Source of the DNA: Tubulanus polymorphus
Lineage: Eukaryota > Nemertea > Palaeonemertea > Tubulaniformes > Tubulanidae
DNA: 64,000 bases
Assembly (NCBI RefSeq): GCF_964204645.1
Contig: NC_134026.1
Span: 31,605,150-31,669,149 of the forward strand
Reading direction: 5' to 3'
The position numbers and the translations under genes are program-made. Below, piece by piece: positions 1 to 49,417 of the stretch (the stretch's first letter is position 1; each line of letters opens with the position of its first letter). The notes beneath the pieces were generated by a model. That model was not told the DNA's origin. It did not search any database and saw only the letters and a program-made list of their open reading frames with translations.

Positions 1-3000
1 GCTGGCGCCGGCGAAGTGTCAACAGATCCATACAGCGATCAGAATGAAGCGACATTCTACCGTTTACCGGCCGGACAGAGAAAACTGAAAAAATCTCTAG
101 TGAAAACTGACTCCGGTAAATTTCATTTCTCGAGATCTTAATATATGAGATTATCGTTGATCCGTGATTTGATATCGATATTTCACAGGTTCAGTGAATA
201 AAACAGCAGTAAATATAGAAGTGAAACACAGAGAATCAACGCCTCCTCCGTCACTTCTAGATTTCATCAATCCTAAAGTTGGGAATACATTATTTAAAAC
301 TGATAATCTATATGAACAGGAATGGTTGTCCGGTAAGTTTACTGACCTACCCCTCCCCTCCCCCAGGTTATCCGGTAAGTTTACTGACCTACCCCCTCTC
401 ACCTGAGTTGTCTGGTAGGTTAAGGGACGGGTTGTTGGGTGGGTCTAAAGTTACAGATCTCTTTGATCTCTTCCTCATAACCCAGCAGGGTCTCTCAGAG
501 ATCTGTAACTTAATGCCTTAAAATATTCATCATTGCAAACATATCTTAAAATCATTTGTCCAAAAAGTTTACATCCTCGAAAATTTTGATTTCCAATTTC
601 AATATTTCGCCAACTTCTTCCTCTCTCATGGTATGTACAGGCAGTATGTATGTAGCCTGACCCTGAACCGCCCTCATAATTCATACCTGGTAATTAATAG
701 AATCTGGTTGCACACCACAAAATGGTGGTATGTATGGGTCGCTAAAACACACTATAATCTACACCTGGGCTCGGTTTCATAGATGTGGAAGAAAAATAGT
801 CGCTGGGAACATTTGAAATCTGTCAGTTACAACCATGGTTTCTCATTGTAACTATGGTGGTTGTCACCCAGATTGAGGATATACCCCCAGGGATAACTTT
901 GATACTCAGTCTATGTAACCGGGCCCTGCAGTTTAAAGCTGAACACCTGCAGTTTAAATAAATTCACTTTTTATACCGGTCATTATTTAAACAGGTATCA
1001 ATCAATCTCTGCAACTGACGGCAACCGGTGATAAAACAGTGATAACAATGGAGAGTAAAAATCAATATCGTAAACTTTTACAACCGGAATACCCTCCGTT
1101 TCCCGAGGGTTGGTTTCCCCCGACGACGGATGAAAAAACATCGGCTTCGAAAACTAGTAAAAAACTAGAGAAAGGTTTACATCGATGGAGTGGGCTGCCT
1201 GAAATTATTGATGTAAGTCATTCTCGCACCCCTCAACCATCTGAATTCAACCATCTGAATTCAACCATCTGAATTCTCTGATCGATTTATCATTTGAAGG
1301 ACAGAATGGAAGGACTTCAAGTAGGATCGGGTTACCTAGACAACCGAAAAGCTGCAGATGCGGATTCTAATAAAGATGTGAAAAAGAATGTTTCATTGAT
1401 GAAAATAGGTAGAATATAAACGACACATAAACTCCCTGAGATCCTTGTAATGAGGAAAACAGAGTTATCTTGCAAAATGACCACTTTAGTTCTATAGCCT
1501 AACAACTTAAGACCAGTCTTAAGATTTAAGACCACTTTTGGACTTAAGTCACGACTGTGCAACTGGCCCCAGGGGCCGGTTCCTCAGTTGAGACTTAAGT
1601 CCAAAAATGGTCTTAAATTTTACGACTGGTCTTAAGTTGTTAGATTGGTTATAGAACTAAAACAGTCTTAAATTGGTCTTAAGCCTAAGCCATGACTGTG
1701 CAACTGGCCCCTGGTGTTATCTTTAACCCTGGGGCTAACTCAATTCATTTTCAATTGAGTTAACCCCTGGTTTAAGGATAATACCAGTCTATAAAACCAG
1801 CCCCTGGATTCTAAAGTATCTCTCTATAAGACAGAGTTTAAATAATGATGTAATAATCGATTGTTTTAGTTGAAGATTGGCAGAATAAATGGTATTTAAC
1901 TCAACGTTTCGCTGACTCAACTCCTGATGATTTAATACGAGATATGTTAGACCTACACCCACACATCAGATTGAAATCTATAATCACGTGCGCTCGAGCC
2001 GTCGATTATCGTCCGCCTAAAGATAAAAACGGAATTCAAATCGGTGAAACTGAGGAACCGGCGGCCGTTGAGAAATTACCGGAGAAAGTATTTAAAACGA
2101 TTGAATTCTGTTTGGATGATTCTCATATTCGAGTTCAGATTGCTGCAGCTATTACACTATATACACTGGGCAGAGCTAGTGATAAGGTATTTATACAGCT
2201 TTGGAAGAGAGAGGGGGAGGGAGGGGGAGAGAGGGGAGGGGGAGGGAGATGGTGGATGGGGGGAGCAAAAACTACTGGCCATTTCACATACTTCAGCATT
2301 TCTCTCATCCTGATTATGGGATTACTGTGAATGTGGAATCACTGAATCAATGATCACTATGAATATGGGATTTCCACTGTTACAATGGGATCACTGTTAC
2401 AATGTGATCACTGTTACGGTGTGATCACCACTGTTACAGTGTGATCACGGTGTGATCACTATGAGTCGATGGTTTTATATATTATCGGTTGTGTATTTCA
2501 GGCGTTGTCAGTTTTAAGGAAAGCGTTGATTGATATGAACTCAGTCGATCGCTGGGCCGCTGCTCAATGTTTAGCTCATCACGGAGTGTGCGATTCAGAT
2601 GTTATCAGTGAATTAGTTCATCAATTACTTCACTCTGAAGACATCATTAAACACGAACAATCAGTACATCTGCTAACTAAACTCAGTTTGGATATCAGAA
2701 ATTCTGTAAGTGTTTCATTTTGCGGACAGGAATTTGTTCAATTTTATTTTTTATCTGTTTTTCTATTATAATTGTTAACAGAGTTTGGTATATTCGATGT
2801 TAGCCGAGCAGCTGAACAGCAGCAGCTGGAGACACAAAATAATAGCCTGTAAAACAATACCAACAATGACTGGAGAGGTTACCAAGGTGTGTTCAGAACC
2901 GCGGCGACTAACTGTATCTATTGTTACGATTGATTTGAACGTGTCGCTAGCGATTGTACGATAATTAACCGATTTCATTGTTTAAAGAAGTAAAGTATGT

Positions 3001-6000
3001 GTTTTCAGGATGCAGTATTTCCACATCTATATCCCGACGGTGGGATACCCAGTAGAGTAAGACCATACTTACACTGCAGCTAGTCTCTATACTAGTCTCT
3101 ACTAGCCTAGCCTATATACATACACCTTACACTTCATCAGTCACAGCCCCTGGTTTCATCCACTCCCGGATTCAGTTCCATAGTTCTGGGATCGGTTGCT
3201 CAAAAGTTGGATAAAGATAACCAGCGGATAGACACCATGGTAACAATGAACTTGTCAACTATCCACTGGTTAAACTCTAACCAACATTTGAGCAACTGCC
3301 CCCCTCCCCTCCCTGGATCCAGTTTCACAGTTCTGAATGGTAGAGTTAGATTCACACCTGTGGAGCTGGATTCTTCCTTAAAATTCTTCAGCTGATTTTG
3401 CATCAGGGTTATTGAAATATTGAAAGTGGTGCAAATCGGGCGCTCAATGCTATATACAATCATCTCATTATTCTAAGCCTGTGCTCTCTATAGACTGATC
3501 TCATTATTCTAAGCCTGTGCTCTCCATCTCTCTACTATATATCTAGTATTTTAGATTTTTATATAGAACTTGATTATGAAACAAATTCTGCCTTTGCTTT
3601 TCATCTTTCATCGAATTCAACCCACGTTTAAATCTATGCATGAGCTTTCTATCAGATATTGTATCAGATATTTCTATCTACACATACTACAGCATTACAG
3701 CATTCTCACTATTATTTATTCTCTACAATTCAAAAAACTTGTCTACATAAAATATCTAAAGAGTCATTAATATCTATATAAATGTCAATGAATATTTTTG
3801 TATAATTATTCTAAAGTTTGCTGCGCGTATGTTATAATGATGTGTTAATTTATTCGTGTTTTAGGATCTCGTGAATAAATTAGCCGATTTAATGTGGAAT
3901 GATTGGCACGCCGATGTCAGGATAGCGGCGGCTCAATGTTTGGGGAAAACCGGGCACGGTAAAGATGTACACGACGACCTACGCAGTAAATTAATAGATA
4001 ACAATGAAAGAGTTCGAACTGAAGCCGTCAATAAAGTCGGACATTTAGGTTTGTTTATACTTAATCAAACTCCTGTCAAGTGAGATCAGTTGTCACATTA
4101 TCTACTGGGGCCCAGTTGCATAGTCATGGCTTAGACTTGAGACCAGTCTAAGACCAACTTAGTCCTATAGCCAATCTAACAACTTAAGACCAATCTTAAG
4201 ATTTAAGACCAATTTTGGACTTAAGTCACGACTGTGCAACTGGCCCCTGCAGTTTAGGTTTCAAAATCGGTTCCTATTTAAACACTAACTATAATGACAC
4301 TTAATGACACTAGCGCCACCATTGTGGAAACCGCAGTTAGACCACAATTTGTCAGTTAACTAAGTGTAACTCCTCAACACAATAATCCTCCAAACTATGA
4401 CTTCTGTAAGTTTCACTGTAGTTTAGGATTATTTGTACTCTGTAAAGCATGTATTACATTTACTCATCTAAAATGTGACGGGTGTTTTATTTTTCTAGGA
4501 ATTATGACTGCTAAATTATTGCCATCATTTTTGAATTGTTTCCAAGATGAATACGTAATGGTTCGAATGGAGGTTTGTATCGCCTGCGGAAACCTAGGAA
4601 TACAAGATGAACAAATAGTGAATAAACTCAATCAACTAGCGTCCTATGATCCGATATGGAAAGTGAAAGCATTAGCGATACAAGGTACGTATAATACATG
4701 TACGCGTAACCATGTCGATAACAGTCTGTATTGTTGTAACGTGTATTGTTTCGTTGTTTTAGCTCTCGGTAAAATCGGAATTTTAAACGCACAAATTCAG
4801 GAATGTTTATTATGGGCGTTACGATACGAGAAAGAGGCTGCGGTACGCGCCGAAGCTTGTCACACGATTTACGCGTTAGATATTAAAGATTCGGTAACCG
4901 CGGAGATATTACAGGATCGGTACCTGGTCGAGTCGAGTCCGATTGTTAAACAGTGAGTATTTAAATAAACCTGCAGTTATCAAGAAACTCATTCATAAAA
5001 AAAGGCGACCACTACTCTTTATGTACAGTACATAAAACAAGGCGACTATGCTACTCTTTATGTACGGTACATAAAACATGGCGACCACTACTCTTTATGT
5101 ACAGTACATAAAGCTGAAATTGTGTACATAGGGTTTGAAATTGCGTATTGATTTCAAGAGATTGACTGATATTATCTATTTTGTAACAGAGAGATTGCGC
5201 TTGCGTTGAGCATGTTTGGTATAAGTCCTACTGAAGATATGGATACAGTTACTCAGATAAAAGAGGAAGTACGAAAACTGTGCACATTGAGCAACATCAG
5301 TTCACAAATATTAGAAAACGAGGGACATGCAGAACATCGACATAATCTAACACGACTTATATATCCAGCTGAACAGGTCAGTATAAACCTCGTCTAACTC
5401 ATAGGATAAACAGTCACTGTTAGTGTTTCAGGATGGTCTCTACTTTAAGGCATTTATCTGTCAAATTCTTTTTTGGCTAGATTTGGAGCCACCCTTGTAA
5501 AACCCTCGCCACTGACGTAAACTGGACTGAACTCAACTTCTTTACTTTATCTTGTTTGTTTTTTAAAGACTAAAGGAATAACGACACCCGATAGTGCGGC
5601 ACGTGGGTCACCAGCGGCGAAAACTCCAGTCAAACTTACTCCAACTCCAACTAGTCGTAGAACAGTAGGACTGACTCCAACTACAGTGGCTCCAGCTCCA
5701 GTTCCAGTGACTCCAGAGGAGACAGATATAGAAACTAAACAGGATGATACACAAATACTTACAATAACACCAGCCGCGCCACCTATACTCAAACAACAGG
5801 AACTAACATCAGCAGCAGTAGCAACTCCACCTACAGTCGAACATGAAAGAACACAAGCAGCAACTCCACCTATAGTTGAACAACAGGAACTAACAGGAAT
5901 AACTGAGATTTATCGAGAATCGTCGTTTAGTCGTCCGTCGACGTCTGGTTCCGTTTTATCGGTTCAAACACGACCTTCAACCGGCGAATCAGAATTCAGT

Positions 6001-6566
6001 TTACGTCCATCGACTCGATCACGAGACTCCGGGAGTCGTTCGATGACTTTCATCGGCTCATCTTCGAGAATCAACGAGATTTACCGCGAGTCGACGAAGA
6101 GTAGTTTAGAATCGGTATCTCGTATGAAACTAATGGTTACGCCGAAATCATCGGCTAGCAGACGGACGCTGAAAAACAGACCGGGAACGTCGGGAAAAAA
6201 GAAACCAAACTTTCATTACGATTTACCAACTGACGATGTGAGTATCACAAACAGTAAACGTCGTATAACGAGTGTTTGAAATTCAAATTTAACCGATTTT
6301 AACGGGTTTAATTATAGGTGATTGGATTAGATTTAGAGCGAGTTCCGACTACGTTAGTTCAGTTATACGAGGATGCAGATCATCCAGAGCGGGGACCACC
6401 TCCGGATTACCACCCTCCGGAGCTGGGACCACCTCCCCCTCCAGAACAAGGTCCAGCTGAAAGCACACATGAAGACAATGTTGGAAACTGCAACAATGAA
6501 GACTGTGATAAAGTAGAACAGGAAACTATCGATTTAGAATCTAAAACAGAAATTGTTCTAACATAG
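1..6566 (+). CDS. HEATR4: HEATR4-like HEAT-repeat protein (5' partial)
   Basis: Exons: 1-115, 189-332, 995-1212, 1300-1408, 1870-2186, 2502-2705, 2782-2886, 3009-3056, 3865-4048, 4499-4684, 4763-4952, 5190-5376, 5569-6237, 6318-6566 (stop TAG 6564-6566). The joined length is 2925 nt, 974 codons plus stop, open throughout. Exons 5-12 encode alpha-helical HEAT repeats with signatures matching vertebrate HEATR4 (for example DRWAAAQCLA, LMWNDWHADVRIAAAQCLG, MTAKLLPSFLNCF, DPIWKVKALAIQALGKIG). Exon 4 was found by phase: without it exons 3 and 5 do not join in frame. Exons 13-14 encode a low-complexity Pro/Thr/Ser-rich tail and an acidic Pro-rich end that I cannot match to vertebrates. The role is poorly known; HEAT repeats usually form protein-binding solenoids. 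The start codon lies left of the window. Exon 2 has a duplicated splice donor (see findings). Family assignment is firm; tail is less conserved. Confidence 0.9.
778..885. repeat. Dispersed repeat, copy 1 (HEATR4 intron 2)
   Basis: A roughly 100-bp block containing ACCATGGTTTCTCATTGT and the following GGTGGTTGT/GATTGAGG motifs recurs at 8149-8240 with scattered differences. Probably an old non-autonomous transposon copy; ends not defined. Confidence 0.5.
1572..1711. mobile_element. MITE-like palindromic element, family A
   Basis: About 140 bp with imperfect terminal inverted repeats: left end GGGGCCGGTTCCTCAGTTGA, right end reading GGGGCCAGTTGCACAGTCAT on the other strand. Inner part has TTAGATTGGTTATAGAACTA and CTTAAG motifs shared by all copies. 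A half copy abuts it at about 1495-1571. No coding capacity; fits a non-autonomous DNA transposon. Target-site duplication not resolved. Confidence 0.65.
1713..1807. repeat. Inverted repeat (palindrome) beside family A element
   Basis: About 95 bp with two arms reading CTGGGGCTAACTCAATT and AATTGAGTTAACCCCTGG around a short loop. A separate fold-back element in the same intron. Confidence 0.5.
4107..4247. mobile_element. MITE-like palindromic element, family A
   Basis: 141 bp from GGGGCCCAGTTGCATAGTCA to its near-complement ending in ACTGTGCAACTGGCCCC; inner CTATAGCCAATCTAACAACT block as in other copies. Sits in the intron between exons 9 and 10 of the HEATR4-like gene. Confidence 0.7.
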
Positions 6567-6591
6567 AACGATGATGTAGAAACTGCATTGA

Positions 6592-6597
6592 AATAAA
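6592..6597 (+). terminator. Poly(A) signal candidate of HEATR4-like gene
   Basis: AATAAA 26 bp after the stop codon. A second AATAAA lies at 6817-6822. Either could direct cleavage; which is used cannot be told from sequence. Confidence 0.5.
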
Positions 6598-7026
6598 TCT
6601 TTATAGAATCAGAGATTAGAAACTTTTAGAAAAACTTAGACGTACAATAAAACTTGCTAAAGTCCTCATCAGATAAGTGGTCACTGTTTTTGAGTCCCAA
6701 TTCAATTAATTCGAAGTTCTCAACCCATTGACCCTCAGTCCGAACTAGGACAACACTTGTAGCTGTCAGTTCCGATTGTTTGTTTGAATCACGGAGAATT
6801 TTGTTTATTTTTTTTCAATAAATGATTTTTACACTGTTAATGTTTGCGTTGAATATTTCACCGGTATTGGACCACAAGTGCTTGCCTCAAATCTACGAGA
6901 GCAACTGACAGCTGACACCACAATGACCTTGGCAGCGCAAGACCAGGCAACTAGGTGATTGTTGGAGGACTGATTGCCTCCAAGGGATGCACATAACTGC
7001 TACTGAGGCAGAACCAGTGTGATGAT

Positions 7027-7206
7027 CCTGAGAGACCTCCAGATACAGGGAAACCCTGAGAGACCTCCAGATACAGGGAGACCCTCAGAGACCTCCAGAT
7101 ACAGGGAGACCCTCTGAGAGACCTCTAGATACAGGGAGACCCTCAGAGAGACCTCTAGATACAGGGAGACCCTGAGAGACCTCTAGATACAGGGAGACCC
7201 TCAGAA
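7027..7206. repeat. Tandem repeat, 28-30 bp unit
   Basis: Six head-to-tail units around AGAGACCTCCAGATACAGGG, with later units reading CTCTAGATACAGGG. Intergenic. Confidence 0.8.
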
Positions 7207-7353
7207 ACAAGAACTGACTGTAACTCATTATATAACAACATCATCTGACATGAGTTTATTAAGGATTGATAATTATCATATTAACAACAATATTTACATC
7301 TAATACAGATACTGTAAACAAACATATCACATGACTGAACACCACACCTCTAT

Positions 7354-7700
7354 CTGAACCAATCAGAGGCCCAGATTTAGGGGTAGCTCCATCTGGTGTC
7401 AGTAACCCTAACCCTAGCTGTGAGTTACAGGTGACCAGTCACATGACCACCTGTGACATGTCTAGTCAGCCAATCAGAAGCTAGGGTTAGGGTTAGCTCC
7501 ATCTGGTGGTAATTCCAGGAACCCTAACCCTAGCTGTGGGTGACAGGTGACCAGTCACATGACCAGACCACCTGTGACATGTCCAGTCAGCCAATCAGAA
7601 ACTAGGGTTAGGGTTAGCTCCATCCGGTGGTGACCCAAGGAACTGAGTGACAGTGACCTCGACAGGCAGTCAGTTAAATCAGGTGACCAGTCACATGATT
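7354..7700. repeat. Tandem array of ~113-bp unit with TTAGGG motifs, copy 1
   Basis: Units contain CAGTCACATGACCACCTGTG, AGCCAATCAGAAGC, TAGGGTTAGGGTTA and CTCCATCTGGTGGT. The same unit forms a second array at 37600-38050, 30 kb away. Confidence 0.75.
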
Positions 7701-7899
7701 TGATGTTCAGCTATAGATGTAAATAGTTATAGAGGGCAGTAATTTAGACATGAGCATTTACAGTAATTACACAATAGAGCATGATGTATTAGTTTAGTAT
7801 TTACAGTATTTACACACAGACTAGAGCAGGGTGGGTCGTAGAGCGGGTCGTAGAGCAGTGTTGGTCGTAGAGCGGGTCGTAGAGCAGTGTTGTGATAGT

Positions 7900-27655
<19,756 letters not shown>

Positions 27656-29867
27656 TGTCTCAGTGATGCGAGGGGAAAGGCCCAATCTCTATACTACAGA
27701 CTGACTGCTGCTGTCTCCAGTGACTCCGCACCCGCCCGACGGGCTAGGGCTATACTGAGACTGATCGCTGCTGTCTCCAGTGACTCCTCACCCGCCTGAC
27801 GGGCTAGGGCTCTACTCTGAGACTGATCGCTGCTGTCTCATTTAGTACAATGATAAATATCAAGCATCTCATTCCTACTTATCACTTCACATCATTACAT
27901 ATGCCAGGTGTATAGGGCCGAATAAAATTTATTTGATGGTTGTGTATTGTATTGGTGATACGGAGTTGTCAATGTTGGATCTGATGAGTTTGATTTGATC
28001 TGATTTGTTAAGAGTTGATCTGATGAGTTCCGTGTTTACAATAATCGAGATCAAGTCCACTTAAATCGAACAGAAATGTGTTTAATCGCGATAGGAAGAT
28101 AATATCTCAAAATGTCGGGTTTGCATCCACAGCTACTGTGGCAAGTGAGGATTAAATCCATCCTCGCATGCCACGATAATTTATTCTTTGGACTGGTTAC
28201 CGGCATCTATCTTCGACAGACAACCAGTCTACTGCTTTTTCCTAGGCATAATTAGACCACCGTTATATTTCCTAGGAGTAATTAGGCAGCTACCATTCCC
28301 AAATTTAGAAATCTTAGAATAAGCCAGGGTCTGGACTATACTAACATTTTATTTCATGTTTTTTCTTGCAGCACATTATATTGCTGCCCGGGCCAGGGCA
28401 TGACAGGGACTCAGATGCCAGCCAACAGACGACAGCCAGCCAACCAATCCGAAAGACACTTTATAGTCACACAATCCGATCCGAGTCGTATTTGTGTAGA
28501 ATCCCACTCACAGCAGCTGCATAAAAATATAGTCCGAAATGTTTCATTGAGCTTTTTCCTTGTTTATTTAATAGTCTAGTCATCCTTTAGTTTGTATGAC
28601 AGGTAATTCATTAAGAGAATAATTTCATATCTCCTGAGACCAATAAATTTCACTTAAATGTCATTGATCATACTAGGACATGTTAATCGCCCAATGCACA
28701 CGCTTGGCTTTTGATCATTTGATGAATTATTAATATCACTTAACAAATAAATGCTGTGACAAATATTTTTCAGATTAAGTAGTTAATCAAAAAGTGGCAC
28801 TTCCTGTGAAAAGCAGGCATAAATCAGGGCCTTAAGAAATTGTTTCCAAAAAGTAGCTACAATCACGAGTGTGAAGTTTTAATGTGTTCCTTCATCAATT
28901 GAATTCTTCAGTCCTTGGAAATTCACAATTAACAACAATTGAACACAAGTGAATTGTATGATATCATCTTATTTATTCATATTTGTTATGGAATGATTTC
29001 TATAATAGTGGAGCAACAGAGCTCTCAACAATAACAGAACAATGTCTGAATTCATTTAGTACGCAAAAAATACCGAATAACTAAATAACCGTATCTTAAA
29101 GACAAGAGAGAGAGAGGGGATAAGAGAGAGGGAGGAGAGAGAGGAGGAAATGGAGGAAACGAAAATAGTCACCAAATAACTAAAATAATTCATACTTGTT
29201 TAATGGATAAAGCAGCCATATTTACAGAAATAACTAATAACTGAATCAGCTCCTGCAGGGAACCTAATTCTCATCGGGAAAACCTATTCCTTCGCGAGTA
29301 TAAATCAACTAAATTAAACTTTTGATATTCGACACAATTTACATTGAAATCTACCCAGTTATAATTGAGGTATAAATAACTAATAATTTGGCTCTTGTTT
29401 GTTAGACATTTAATAACGAACAGCACAGAAACACATCGTAGTATAATCGGTGGGTAAATTCAGCTGCACCTCTATTTATAACAAATTAATCAAATATTAT
29501 TGACTTAAAATCTATAACGATCTGTAGATCTGAGCGATTAGATTGTCTGTCTGTCTGTCCGTCTGAAATAAACCAATCGCTCTTAGAATAGCTATTGTTA
29601 CCGATAGTAACTAATGCGGTTTATATTTCTATACAAAGTACAATTAATACCGTTGCGAGACTTTAATTATATATTTGTATACAACGTAGCAAATATACAC
29701 GGCTACGCTGTATTACATCTCTATATACAATGTATTACACAATGTATTACACAGCGTCTGCAGCAATGAGATATATAACAATCAGTGTTCATATAAAAAC
29801 CTTTTCTAACAATTAGCACCATCAAATCACAGAACTACGCAACCAACAATCGTTACTATGGCAATCA
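27656..29867. other. Spacer between NALCN 5' end and SLK 3' end
   Basis: No coding exon recognised. Contains a short direct duplication of about 75 bp (27700-27840, CTGCTGTCTCCAGTGACTCC), GA-rich tracts near 29105-29160, and AT-rich sequence. It must hold the NALCN 5' UTR and promoter and the SLK 3' UTR; I see no clear TATA box or poly(A) signal assignment. Confidence 0.6.
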
Positions 29868-46180
<16,313 letters not shown>

Positions 46181-49100
46181 ATGTCGACGAACATAGATTT
46201 AAATGTTGTTCAAACACCTGGAGCGATACCTGAAGTTATAACGCCTCCAACTCCTCCAGATGATAATACTCAAAATCAACCTCCGGAAGACGTTCCTGAA
46301 AAGAAACTCGGTCGATCTCGTTCCGACGGTCAACTACGAGTCAACCGGTCGACGGAAAACCAGCGGGTCAGTCGATCGAGCAGTAGAGGTCATCTAAAGG
46401 TCGTCGCCGCCGCCGATAAAGGATTGTTAGATCTCGATCCTAACGATTTCACGAATAAATTAAAGGAAGTGATTAATATTTTACCGGAGGAAAATTGTGC
46501 GCGGAAACGGAAACCGTCGGTTACGAGAATAGATTCGGAAATTACCGTAAAAACACCAACAATGGAGGAAATGAAACCCAGTCGTCCTCGGCGATCATTA
46601 AACACGGAAACAATCGATAAACCCGTTATAACAACTCCGGTTATAACGTCTGATAATTCCAGCGAGGTTATCGTAGAACGACCTTCAAACGTTGTGGAGC
46701 GACCTTCGAAGTGGTTAGTGGGTGATTTAATCTGGTGTAAAGTAACGGGTCACCCCTGGTGGCCGTGTATGGTATCATTCGATCCAAACTTAGCCATCTA
46801 TACTCAATCATTTAAACAAGGTGAATATTTCATGTTGAACCTTATCTTCAGTGGTACAGTTAACCTCCAGTCCCAAGGGTCGGTTGCACAGTCACGGCTA
46901 AGACTTAAGACCAGTCTAAGCTCATTTTGGTTCTATAGCCAATCTAACAACTTAAGACCATTCTTAAGATTTAAGACCACTAAGGAGTTAAGCCTTGACC
47001 GTGCAACTGGCCCTCAAATTGTATTTCCAATTCTTTTAACTAAGTCTGAGTCATTATTTGAATAAGTCATCAAAATAATAATCATCACAACAACAACTCT
47101 TTAAGCTGTGTTTGATTTCATTCATTAATGAAATTTCAGGTAAATATCGAAAATGTCACGTGCAGTTTTTTGGAGAGAAGGCAGAAAGAGGTTGGATTCA
47201 CGAGAGTTCATCTTTAGAATTGAAAGGATCCGATCCTTTCAGCGAATTAGAGAATTCGTTGAAACAACAATCCAGACCGAAATTCACGATAGCGCCCGGT
47301 CGCAAGGTGAAATGGGATCTCGCTTACGAGGAAGTTTTAGACGCTCTACAAATGGATCGAAATCAACGCAACGAAGAATTAACTTTCGATTATCGTTCTC
47401 CCGAACCATCGGAGAGTCCCGAGGCGGTTAACACTAAAGGAGGGAACTCCCGACGTCGTAAAATGAAACGTAAAGTTAAATCACAATCCGATTTACGAGA
47501 CGTCGACGTTAGTAAGATTTCGATGAGTTTATTGTTACAGAAAAAACTGAGAACTCCGTTTGAATTTTATTGCGAAATAAATCGAACAAAGGTAAAATTG
47601 GAACACGTGGAATTCACGGAAATTATGGTGAAGGAATATTTAAAACATGAATGGACGGAACTGAGTGAGCTTCAGAAACAACAATATACAGGTAATAATA
47701 ACATACGAGTCAGGGGGTAAGTCAGGCAGGGGCCTTGACTCAGAGGTCCCGGGAGGGGGCGGGTCAGGCAGGGGCCTCAGGTCAGGCAGGGGCCTTGACT
47801 CAGAGGTCCCAGGAGGGGGCGGGTCAGGCAGGGGCCTCAGGTCAGGCAGGGGCCTTGACTCAGAGGTCCCGGGAAGGGGTGGGTCAGGCAGGGGTCTCGG
47901 GTCAGGCAGGGGCCTTGAGTCAGAGGTCCCGGGTCAGGGGGTGGGTCAGGCAGGGGTCTCGGGTCTGAGGATCAGGATCTGAGTCAGGCAGGGGTTTGAG
48001 TCTGCAGGTTGGGTCTCAAGTTCTAATCGGGGGTTTAAAATCTGAGCCCGGTTGCAGTTTTTTGTTAAGTCTAAATGTTTAAGCTGTTCAGTGACCCCCT
48101 GTATTTGAATTAAGCTGTTCAGTTAAGCGACCCCCTGTATTTGAATTAAGCTGTTCAGTTAAGCGACCCCCTGTATTCGAAACGTTAATTTTTATTTTAT
48201 CAGTTGCGAATTTCTCCGCGAAGAATTCTTCACGAACACGAAAACCGTCTGCTAAACTGATGGAAGCAATGAATTCATTAAAAAGCAGCAGTCCACGTGG
48301 AACGTCGGATCCACGTGGAAGAAGAATAACCGCGTCTCCGCAATCTATCGAAGCTGTAATTAATGAAACGGTTCAGAAATCACTAACGAGTATTTATGAT
48401 TTTCCGGATGATGATAATTTCGACGGAACCGAGAATCATTTCACTCCGAAACCGAAACCACGTCAGAAACGTAAATTAGACGAATCTGACGCTGAACAGA
48501 CGACCAGCACAGCTCCGGCTAAACGTAGGAAGAGAGATGCGCCATCTACTGGGAGTGGTCAGAAACAATCTCGTAGCGGAGATGTGAAATCTAAATCATC
48601 TACTGGGAATTTAGATGACGATCAACAAAGTACAAACAGTGTAAGTTTAAACTACTCCGGATATAAACTACTCCGGATATAAACTACTCCGGATAGTTAC
48701 ACCTTGGAGTGATCATTGAATGATTACTCTTAAGGTTTCACAGTCATGGCTTGGATTTAATTTAAAGTTAAATTAGTTTAACCAAAAATGGTCTTAACTC
48801 ATTTTTGGTCTATGACCAGGGTGAGTTTCCAGATTTAAGACCATTTTTGGACTTGAGTCAGGACTGTGCGACCAACTTGACTCTTGACTTGGACGAATCC
48901 GGAATTATTTTCTGATTTCCTCTGAAACGTAATTTGTTTGTATAATTGTAGGATTCGTTAAGTGATTCTGTAACTGCGCGAGCTTCACGTAGAATTGAAA
49001 ATATCTGTCAAATCTGTTATAAAAATGGAAAACTAACACAGTGTACAGGAGTGTGTCTGGCGTGGTTCCATTTAGACTGTCTCGGAATAACTGTTCAATC

Positions 49101-49380
49101 GGTAACACAGTTCCGATGTGATCAGTGTACATCAGGTATATCACTCCCTCCTCTCTCCCCTCCCTCCCCCTCCTCCCCTCTTCCTTCCTCTCCATCCCCT
49201 CTCCCTCCCTTTCCTCTCGCTCCCCCTGTTTGTCTCACAGTTGATACTGATACTGAATGTTTCTAATTTTAGGAGTTCATTTGTGTTTTGTCTGTCAAAA
49301 ACCGGATCAACAAACGAAGAAATGTAGCATTTCACATTGTGGGAAATTCTACCACGAGGATTGTATAAAATCAATCGCAG

Positions 49381-49417
<37 letters not shown>

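Larger units (their letters stand above)
6567..7899. other. Spacer between convergent HEATR4-like and NALCN genes
   Basis: No coding exon seen. It holds the presumed 3' UTRs of both genes, a 28-30 bp tandem repeat (7027-7206) and a longer array with TTAGGG-like motifs (7354-7700). TTTATT at 7255-7260 is a possible reverse-strand poly(A) signal for NALCN. Confidence 0.7.
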
